This document shows positions 7,838 to 12,026 of a stretch of 12,026 nt of DNA, piece after piece. A model generated the notes under the pieces. It did not search any database. It saw only the letters and a program-made list of their open reading frames with translations, and was not told the origin of the DNA. Made by a program: the position numbers and the translations under genes. Origin of the DNA: Proteobacteria bacterium UBA981 (GTDB taxonomy: Bacteria > Pseudomonadota > Gammaproteobacteria > Ga0077536); contig DBBP01000015.1 of the NCBI GenBank assembly GCA_002292285.1, positions 1 through 12,026 of the forward strand, given 5' to 3'. Every line of letters begins with the position of its first letter. The first letter of the stretch is position 1.

Positions 7838-8328
7838 CAGCAGGTTTGCCGAGTCAAGTCAACGTAGCCCGCCATTGCCACACTTAATGTGCGTCGGCGG
7901 TTGCTGTAATCACACGCATTCGGCAAGAGAGAAAACGTTGCAAGGTTGGTTACCTCGCCAGTCGGCTTGAACTCGACGCGGGCCGGTGCAGCAGTAAAAG
8001 TCAGGGAGTCAACAGCCTCGAAACTACGCAGTATAGGTTCGCCGCTTTCGGGAAAAACGTTGTCGCCGTCGGTATCGATGCCAACCACCCAACCGGTCGA
8101 CCAATCAGTGCCGGACAGTGGCGCGATGGTCACTTCCACACCGCGGCCAACCGCTTCGCTGCGTGCGAGATTCAGCGCACTAGCGAGATTGTTTACTTCG
8201 GCGACTGTATCGTTGGCGCGCAACAGGCTCGTGAAGTTTGGTATTCCGACCCCGACGACGATCGTGGCGATGGCCATCACTATCATCAACTCAAGTAAGG
8301 TAAAGCCGTTTCTATATTTGTTTTTCAT
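7837..8328 (-). CDS. fimT: Minor pilin FimT/FimU (GspH-like), 163 residues, first gene of the pilus operon
   Basis: The product starts MKNKYRNG, then FTLLELMIVMAIATIVVGVG, a prepilin helix with glutamate at +5. Next comes LASALNLARSEAVGRGVEVTI, the segment that marks FimT/FimU/GspH pseudopilins. The C-terminus has NACDYSNRRRTLSVAMAG and ends in cysteine, a probable disulfide. In-frame codons extend to 8574, but that part lies in the inserted IS element and upstream DNA and does not encode pilin. The ribosome binding site is weak (AAGAAC). It is first in the operon and only about 58 bp from the end of an IS256 remnant, so the original promoter may lie in that short gap or have been separated from it. 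FimT and FimU are hard to tell apart here. Confidence 0.85.
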   Translation of the reverse strand: MKNKYRNGFTLLELMIVMAIATIVVGVGIPNFTSLLRANDTVAEVNNLASALNLARSEAVGRGVEVTIAPLSGTDWSTGWVVGIDTDGDNVFPESGEPILRSFEAVDSLTFTAAPARVEFKPTGEVTNLATFSLLPNACDYSNRRRTLSVAMAGYVDLTRQTC

Positions 8329-8355
8329 TTCAGTTCTTGCATGAAGCTTTGCCTC

Positions 8356-8361
8356 ATTATG
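8356..8361 (-). promoter_or_regulatory. Possible -10 element of the pilus operon
   Basis: Read on the minus strand this is CATAAT, 5 of 6 to TATAAT, 27 bases before the fimT start. The nearest -35-like hexamer (TTGTAG) is only 13 bases further upstream, too close for a normal sigma-70 promoter. It is the only candidate between the IS end and fimT. Confidence 0.25.
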
Positions 8362-8386
8362 CCAAAAGACCGAGCTACAACTGAAT

Positions 8387-8415
8387 CTGGTGTTCGAGAG
8401 ATTGAATAAAGGCGG
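8387..8415 (+). repeat. Left terminal inverted repeat of the IS256-family remnant
   Basis: It begins CTGGTGTTC and continues GAGAGATTGAAT, ending AAAGGCGG. The same blocks occur inverted at 9382-9409, with small insertions and deletions between them. Confidence 0.75.
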
Positions 8416-8474
8416 CGTATCTGGTTGAAATGTTGTTACCAAGCAGCAAGCCAACCAACACAGGATACGCCACC

Positions 8475-9389
8475 ATGAAAGAGAGTAACGTAGTTGAATT
8501 ATCAGGTCGAGTCGAAGCGGGAGACGCGCTGGAAGTCCTGGTGGGCCTGAAGCGACGGGTCTATCGGCCAGCACAGTCTCGCGATTGAAGCAGGTCTGGG
8601 CGCAGGAGTATCAGACTTGGAGCACGGCACGATTAGACCGTGACCGCTGGGTCTACGTGTGGGCGTATAGTGTCTACAGTGGGCTGCGAGCCGAGCAGAC
8701 GAAGCTGTGCGCTGGTGGTGATCGGGGTGAATGAGCGGGGCGAGAAGCATTTTCTGGCGATTGAGGACGGCGTACGTGAGTCGACGCAGAGCTGGCGTGA
8801 GGTGTTGTTGAAGTTGAAGTCCAGGGGCATGACGGCGCCGCAGTTAGCGATTGGAAATGGTGCGATGGGTTTCTGGGCAGCTCTGGAAGAAATCTACGGT
8901 GAGACTAGGCAGCAGCGGTGTTGGATGCACAAGACGATGAACGTCCTCAACTGTTTTCCGAAGTCGTCGCAGGCCAAAGCGAAGCAATCCCTCCACGCGA
9001 TCTGGCAGGCCGAGACGAAAGCCGATGCTGAGACGGCGTTCGACTTATTCATCACGACGTATGAGGCGAAGTACCGGAAGGCCACCTTGTGCCTGCAAAA
9101 AGCTCACGAAGAGCTCATGGCCTTTTACGATTTTCCGGCACAGCATTGGCAAAGTATCCGCACGAGCAATCCGATCGAATCAAGCTTCGCGACGATCCGT
9201 CATCGGACGAAACGTTCCAAGGGCTGCCTGTCCCGTGACGGCATGTTGCATATGATGTTCAAGCTGGGTCAATGTGCGGAGAAGAACTGGAGACGACTAC
9301 GCGGTTTCGATCACCTGACGAAGGTAGTGAGCGGGATCAAATTCAAAGATGGGATCGAGGTGACAGAGGTTAACCAGGCAGCCGCCTGA
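8475..9389 (+). pseudogene. IS256-family transposase, decayed (mutator-type DDE)
   Basis: The N-terminal start MKESNVVELSGRVEAGDAL is present, but then jumps to a later part of the protein (EVLVG, then EATGLSASTVSRLK after a frameshift), so about 80-100 residues are missing. A stop follows at 8586 in the original frame. The catalytic part reads DRDRWVYVWAYSVYSGLRAEQ, shifts frame near 8710 (two bases appear lost) and continues ALVVIGVNERGEK to the stop at 9387-9389. In this family the first catalytic aspartate lies in WADGVY; here it is tyrosine (codon 8666-8668). The second lies in GDGALGFW; here GNGAMGFW (codon 8856-8858). The later NPIES motif is intact. The transposase cannot be active. 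Confidence 0.85.
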
Positions 9390-9409
9390 TTCAATTCTCT
9401 GAACACCAG
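9382..9409 (-). repeat. Right terminal inverted repeat of the IS256-family remnant
   Basis: On the minus strand it reads CTGGTGTTCAGAGAATTGAA, then TCAGGCGG, matching the left end at 8387-8415 with small indels. It overlaps the end of the transposase frame. Confidence 0.75.
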
Positions 9410-9475
9410 GTTTGACAATAACTCTTTTCGTGGTGGGTCCGCACAAAAAAGGCAGGTATTTTCTAACTTGATGGC

Positions 9476-9496
9476 TTCTGGTGTAGTGCTTGCATA
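9476..9496 (-). ncRNA. Possible degenerate tracrRNA anti-repeat
   Basis: On the plus strand this reads TTC-T-GGT-GT-AGTGCT-TG-CATA. The first half of the CRISPR repeat reads TTC-C-GGT-C-AGTGCT-CATA, so 16 of 18 repeat positions match if a one-base and a two-base insertion are allowed. RNA from the minus strand could therefore pair with crRNA from the plus strand, with a bulge as in type II anti-repeats. Against it, the lower stem holds a C-A mismatch, the pairing stops at the repeat's middle, and no clear tail hairpins follow. A T run lies at 9446-9451 on the minus strand. It may be chance, or a decayed tracrRNA whose tail was disturbed by the IS element at 9409. Confidence 0.25.
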
Positions 9497-9622
9497 AAGG
9501 GACATAAATTCCCGACATGAACGAAAACCATCGCAAAATCTGGAAGTCATTCCGTTGGCACCAGTAAGCCGCGAGGAAACTTGCGCTCTGAAACCCTCAA
9601 ATGGGCGTTATCAGCTCACTCG

Positions 9623-9639
9623 CAGGCATATTATGCCTG
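9623..9639. repeat. Perfect short hairpin
   Basis: CAGGCAT and ATGCCTG enclose a three-base loop, followed on the plus strand by TTTA. It could be a weak terminator or part of a structured RNA together with the hairpin at 9661. Confidence 0.45.
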
Positions 9640-9660
9640 TTTACAAAGGCTTAAATTAAA

Positions 9661-9697
9661 AGAGGGCAAGCGGAAGAGGAAATCCGCCTGCCCTTTA
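9661..9697. terminator. Strong terminator-like hairpin, possibly bidirectional
   Basis: AGGGCA-A-GCGGA (9663-9674) pairs with TCCGC-C-TGCCCT (9683-9694) with one mismatch and an 8-base loop. On the plus strand the stem is followed by TTTAT. On the minus strand it is followed by CTCTTTTAATTT, the better T tract, so it may end transcripts coming from the CRISPR/IS3 side toward the pilus operon. Confidence 0.5.
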
Positions 9698-9932
9698 TCG
9701 TCGCGGAGTAATGGCATCTGAGCGGGGAGGGACCGCGCCGCTACTCTGAGCTGCTGTGTCCAGCAACATTTTCATTACGATACACTCGGCCAGATGGATC
9801 ACACCAGACATTCATTTAACAACAACCAACCTGTGTCTCAGGCTATTTGATCACGGGCAGTACGCGGGACACGTCGCGGATGCTAGCGCCGATTCCCGAT
9901 TTTTCTTTTCATGAAATTATTGTTTTAGCGTT

Positions 9933-9938
9933 TATATT
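9933..9938 (+). promoter_or_regulatory. Possible -10 element upstream of the SCP2-like gene
   Basis: TATATT is 5 of 6 to the sigma-70 consensus in an AT-rich stretch about 100 bases before the GTG start. No good -35 hexamer is visible at the right distance. Confidence 0.2.
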
Positions 9939-10040
9939 CTAAAGAAGGTCGGAAAATATTTTTATCTCAGAATTGTCTCTTAGTTGCTTAATAAGAGAAA
10001 CAACAATTTCATTGTTTTCTTGACTAAGGAGATACCTCCA

Positions 10041-10325
10041 GTGTTTCGATTATTACTTTGGATTACTGGGCTCTGGTTATTTGTTAGGAGCCACACTTCT
10101 TCCCGGATGAGGTCTCAGATAACAAGAGACTTTACCGTAACCCTTGCTAGTAGAGATGGGGTGGCTAGAACCTTTGTATTTGAAGATCGACTAGCGACAA
10201 GTCGAACTGGGGCAGATGAAAACTCAATTGTAAGCCTAACCTTTTCGAACAGATGGCAGGCGGTCAAAACCTTTGTTGCGAAAGATGCAGTGCTTAAGAT
10301 GGTGCGAACTGTAGTGGTCTACTAA
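10041..10325 (+). pseudogene. SCP2-like lipid-binding domain protein, 3' end lost to an IS3-family insertion
   Basis: The GTG start is chosen because AAGGAG lies 9 bases upstream; an ATG at 9984 has no such site. The product begins FRLLLWITGLWLFVRS, a membrane segment or anchor. It continues with TRDFTVTLASRDGVARTFVFEDRLATSRTGADENSIVSLTFSNRWQAVKTFVAKD, which resembles SCP2-type sterol/lipid-binding domains of proteobacteria (a charged strand, 'V-L-F-x-x-x-x-A', then 'A+D'). Family members normally continue for tens of residues. Here the frame ends at RTVVVY inside the terminal repeat of an IS3-family element (from 10310), so about 91 residues are native and the last few come from the element. 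The assignment is by pattern and moderately uncertain; lost function is inferred. Confidence 0.5.
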
Positions 10326-10335
10326 ATCTGGACAC
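10310..10335 (+). repeat. Left terminal inverted repeat of the IS3-family fragment
   Basis: The pattern TGTAGTGGTCTACTAAATC followed by TGGACAC resembles the terminal repeats of several IS3-family elements. The partner repeat is not in the window, so the exact boundary is inferred. Confidence 0.5.
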
Positions 10336-10372
10336 TGAGTTAAGGCGTTAAAATGCCATAACGAGGTGAAAG

Positions 10373-10627
10373 ATGACAACTGATAAACAAGCAAGACGAC
10401 AATATACGGAAGCATTCAAGCGTGAAGCGGTAGCGCTGGTGACGGAGCAAGGCTACAAACTTACTGAAGCGGCCCGGAGCGTTGATGCTAATGCGAATTT
10501 ACTGGGCAAATGGCGCGATCGATTTGCAGAAGAAACAGCAGGAACGCGACTGACTGGCGATGAACGCGATGAGCTGATGCAACTGCGCAAGGAAAATCGG
10601 TTGCTCAAAATGGAAAAAGAAATTTAA
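10373..10627 (+). pseudogene. IS3-family transposase OrfA, frameshifted and truncated
   Basis: GAGGTG lies 5 bases before ATG. The protein reads RRQYTEAFKREAVALVTEQGY, then LTEAARSVDANANLLGKWRD, a helix-turn-helix of the Tnp_1 type, then DELMQLRKENRLLKMEKEI, the leucine-zipper-like segment used for dimerisation. It ends after 84 residues at TAA where the family continues EILKKA-x-x-FA. Removing the stop by adding one T in the ATTTAAAAAAAG run restores EILKKASQYFA, so a one-base deletion broke the frame. A programmed frameshift is less likely, since orfB is absent. OrfA would bind the terminal repeats, but without OrfB this copy cannot transpose. Confidence 0.75.
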
Positions 10628-10662
10628 AAAAAGCGAGTCAGTACTTCGCGATTACAATTTGC

Positions 10663-10963
10663 GTTCCGGTCAGTGCTCATATCCCAATGATGTACACTTT
10701 CGCTGCGCGAATTCAACGTTGAGTTGACAGTTCCGGTCAGTGCTCATATCCCAATGATGTACACTACTGCCCACCTGGTCAACTGGAAGCAACGTGTTCC
10801 GGTCAGTGCTCATATCCCAATGATGTACACTTGAAGCTGCGGGAACGGACGCCATATTAGTGTTCCGGTCAGTGCTCATATCCCAATGATGTACACTAAG
10901 ACGGACGGATTTATCGGGCGGTACTACGTTCCGGTCAGTGCTCATATCCCAATGATGTACACT
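10663..10963. CRISPR. CRISPR array, five identical 36-bp repeats and four spacers, probable type II-C
   Basis: Repeats lie at 10663-10698, 10730-10765, 10796-10831, 10862-10897 and 10928-10963, all identical. On the plus strand they begin GTTCCGGTCAGTGC and end GATGTACACT. Spacers are 31, 30, 30 and 30 bp and unrelated to each other and, by eye, to the rest of the window. The 36/30 geometry with cas1-cas2 and no cas4 or csn2 nearby fits type II-C. Known type II-C repeats start with GTT in the crRNA direction and often end in a -10-like sequence; by that rule crRNA is read on the plus strand, opposite to the cas genes, with TACACT as a weak -10 in each repeat. This direction is inferred. A minus-strand open frame through the array (10670-10945) is an artefact of the repeats. 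Confidence 0.97.
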
Positions 10964-11032
10964 CCGATGCTAATAAGCGGTTGTAATATTTAACTTTATC
11001 GATCAATTCGCGGCCCTAAAATTGATGTTCGA
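10964..11032. other. AT-rich spacer between the array and cas2
   Basis: This 69-bp stretch has no gene. It is AT-rich (for example TTGTAATATTTAACTTTATC) and carries no degenerate repeat at the expected spacing. It could be the array leader if the array is read on the minus strand, or the trailer if read on the plus strand. I see no clear terminator for the cas operon. Confidence 0.4.
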
Positions 11033-11359
11033 TTAGAATAAATCATACTGATTGGGCGCTTTCCCCGGGGCAAGTTTAGCCCGCCCGGTGAAAGAGGTGA
11101 TGTGTTCATACTGCTTATCTGTAAACGTAATCATTTTGACTTTCCCGCCACCGGGCAATAGCTGTTCAATTCGTCTCCGGTAGGTTTCTAGTCTCGCCTG
11201 GCCAGCGCAAAAGCGCATGTAGACGGAATATTGGGCCATCTCGAAGCCCATATCGAGCAGCGTGTTTCTGAAGGCAGTCGCCGCTTTGCGGTCGTCTTGC
11301 TCTACAACCGGTAAATCAAACATCACCATTAGCCACATCAGTCGATATCCGCTTAGCAC
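11033..11359 (-). CDS. cas2: CRISPR-associated endoribonuclease-fold protein Cas2 (type II), 108 residues
   Basis: Cas2 forms the dimer at the centre of the Cas1-Cas2 integrase that inserts new spacers. I place the start at GTG 11359, giving (M)LSGYRLMWLMVMFDLPVV, which is how type II-C Cas2 proteins usually begin. AAGTAAGG precedes it, and it starts 10 bases after the cas1 stop. A frame back to 11458 lies inside cas1 and is unlikely. The first strand ends in FDLP with the conserved aspartate. LLDMGFEMAQYSVYMRFC and GGGKVKMITFTDKQYEHITSF are the later family segments. It ends in PNQYDLF, a common tail that contacts Cas1. The length is typical for type II-C (about 108). Confidence 0.93.
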   Translation of the reverse strand: MLSGYRLMWLMVMFDLPVVEQDDRKAATAFRNTLLDMGFEMAQYSVYMRFCAGQARLETYRRRIEQLLPGGGKVKMITFTDKQYEHITSFTGRAKLAPGKAPNQYDLF

Positions 11360-11369
11360 GACCTTACTT

Positions 11370-12026
11370 CTAGTGGTCCAATAGACTTGCCAGTTCGATA
11401 GGAAGCATCTTAAGTGGTAGCTCCAAGTCCTCGCGTTCACCGGCATAGACCAGGGCAAGTGAAGTGGCCATTCTTTGGATACAGTCCCCCACCGGGGAGC
11501 GCCCCTTTTCTGTCTCCATTGGGAAGTATAAGGATTTTACAATTGCCCGCTTTGTGTCTGGCGTGACATGGTTTTTACCGCTCTCGATAAGCTTCCAAAC
11601 GGTTAAATCAACTAGCGGTCTAAATGGCTCCATGAGGTCGTCGACAAGTCGCATCGGGTTTCCTTGATTGGAATGATGGATTCCGAGGGTTGGATGCAAG
11701 CCCGCTGCTACTACGGATCGCGCCACCATTGCTCTTAGTACAGCGTAACCGTAATTCAGCAGGGCGTTCGCACCTGACGAATTTCGGTCTCGTATAAAAC
11801 TATCTCCAAATAATAGTTTCCAGTATCTGCGAGCCGCTTGCGCTTCGATATTAGTTGGATCACCCGGTTTTACTTTTCGAACCAAAGCCGTGACGGGAAT
11901 TCCGTTAGCGCCTGTTGCTTCTAAAACCGCTGCCTGTTGGCCTAATTTCGATTTGACGATCATTGACCATAACTGTTTTTTTTTAGGTTTTGTTGCCGCT
12001 ATCAGCAGTGGACCCCATCGATTGGA
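11370..12026 (-). CDS. cas1: CRISPR integrase Cas1 (type II), 5' end beyond the window, 218 residues visible
   Basis: Cas1 is the nuclease-integrase that joins new spacers to the array, working with Cas2. The frame is open to the window edge: SNRWGPLLIAATKPKKKQLW precedes the first visible ATG (11963) and matches the middle of type II Cas1, so that ATG is internal. About 80-90 N-terminal residues are expected to be missing from a protein of about 300. The catalytic set is intact: glutamate in IEAQAARRYWKLLFG (visible residue 61), histidine in GLHPTLGIHHSNQG (117 or 118), and acidic residues in RLVDDLMEPFRP (129-133). The gene stops 10 bases before cas2. In type II-C loci cas9 precedes cas1, so it is expected just outside, on the minus strand. 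No frameshift is seen. Confidence 0.95.
   Translation of the reverse strand, partial: SNRWGPLLIAATKPKKKQLWSMIVKSKLGQQAAVLEATGANGIPVTALVRKVKPGDPTNIEAQAARRYWKLLFGDSFIRDRNSSGANALLNYGYAVLRAMVARSVVAAGLHPTLGIHHSNQGNPMRLVDDLMEPFRPLVDLTVWKLIESGKNHVTPDTKRAIVKSLYFPMETEKGRSPVGDCIQRMATSLALVYAGEREDLELPLKMLPIELASLLDH

Larger units (their letters stand above)
8387..9409 (+). mobile_element. IS256-family insertion sequence remnant, about 1.0 kb, inactive
   Basis: The element is bounded by imperfect inverted repeats (8387-8415 and 9382-9409) and encloses a decayed IS256-family transposase. Intact relatives are about 1.3 kb, so about 300 bp are missing, consistent with an internal deletion within the 5' half of the transposase. 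I see no target-site duplication: the flanking bases (left ...CAACTGAAT, right GTTTGACAA...) do not match, so age or rearrangement has removed it. It lies immediately upstream of fimT, on the opposite strand. Confidence 0.8.
9410..9983. other. Intergenic stretch of about 570 bp with hairpins and no convincing gene
   Basis: No frame here looks like a known protein. The minus-strand frames ending at 9297 and 9311 run into the IS remnant and look fortuitous. The stretch holds a possible CRISPR anti-repeat (9476-9496), a perfect short hairpin (9623-9639), a strong terminator-like hairpin (9661-9697), and an AT-rich segment (9898-9980) before the SCP2-like gene. Confidence 0.5.
10310..10650 (+). 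mobile_element. Left-end fragment of an IS3-family element
   Basis: The fragment starts with an IS3-type terminal sequence (TGTAGTGGTCTACTAAATC, then TGGACAC) and carries orfA. Homology to IS3 orfA, read in the shifted frame as EILKKASQYFA, can be followed to about 10650. The rest of orfA, all of orfB with its DDE domain, and the right end are missing. Only about 12 bases separate the end of this homology from the first CRISPR repeat. The left side interrupts the SCP2-like gene. Confidence 0.7.

Noticed and set aside
8345..8370. Sigma-54 promoter (TGGC ... GC) upstream of fimT
   Set aside because: The spacing between the two elements is off by one base and the -12 element does not match.
8329..8574. 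N-terminal extension of FimT to 245 residues
   Set aside because: The extension lies in the IS256 remnant and its flank, and the class III signal requires a short leader just before FTLLELM.
9297..9550. Minus-strand frames of 79 residues across the IS right end
   Set aside because: They run antisense through the transposase end into intergenic DNA, resemble no family, and have no good ribosome binding site.
9601..9700. Plus-strand tracrRNA with an anti-repeat near 9601-9626 and tail hairpins
   Set aside because: The hairpin layout is suggestive, but the lower stem (GTTCCGG side) does not pair, so the match to the repeat is too weak.
10670..10945. 91-residue minus-strand reading frame with repeated MSTDRN and SVHHWD units
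   Set aside because: It is the translation of the CRISPR repeats and spacers. The 36-bp repeat is divisible by three and most repeat-spacer units are 66 bp, so a frame stays open by chance.
10964..11000. A further degenerate CRISPR repeat beyond either end of the array
   Set aside because: At the expected spacing on both sides no block resembling the repeat is found.
11360..11458. Longer Cas2 start at 11458
   Set aside because: It lies inside cas1 in another frame; family members start at the (M)LSGYRLMW segment, where a GTG with a ribosome binding site is present.

Overview
The window looks like a chromosomal segment of a gammaproteobacterium that carries type IV pili and a type II-C CRISPR-Cas locus. 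The fimT/pilV/pilW/pilX/pilY1/pilY2-like/pilE order is the minor-pilin layout known from Pseudomonas and relatives. I cannot name the genus.

Layout, left to right. (1) 1-1440, plus strand: gene scraps and small genes. There is a 57-residue secreted peptide gene, a second gene with an almost identical signal peptide and a different body, and a broken GFA/CENP-V-type zinc gene with an in-frame TAA. (2) 1445-8328, minus strand: a compact minor-pilin operon, fimT > pilV > pilW > pilX > pilY1 > pilY2-like > pilE. Several junctions overlap by 1-4 bases, which suggests one transcript and coupled translation. FimT, PilV, PilW, PilX and PilE would form the priming and tip complex of the pilus, and PilY1 would be the secreted, calcium-binding tip adhesin. 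(3) 8387-9409: a dead IS256-family element inserted about 58 bp upstream of fimT. Its transposase has an internal deletion, frameshifts, and two catalytic aspartates replaced. (4) 9410-10309: an intergenic stretch with two strong hairpins, then a short SCP2-like gene cut off at its 3' end by an IS3-family element. (5) 10310-10650: the left end of that IS3 element, holding only a frameshifted orfA. (6) 10663-12026: a five-repeat CRISPR array, then cas2 and cas1 on the minus strand. cas1 runs off the right edge, and cas9 is expected beyond it.

The pilus operon looks intact. The flanks look like sites of repeated insertion and decay. The CRISPR side is the most interesting part: the array is short, all repeats are identical, its outer end abuts a broken transposon almost directly, and a possible degenerate tracrRNA anti-repeat lies next to the IS256 remnant. 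No wholly new system is demonstrable from this sequence.
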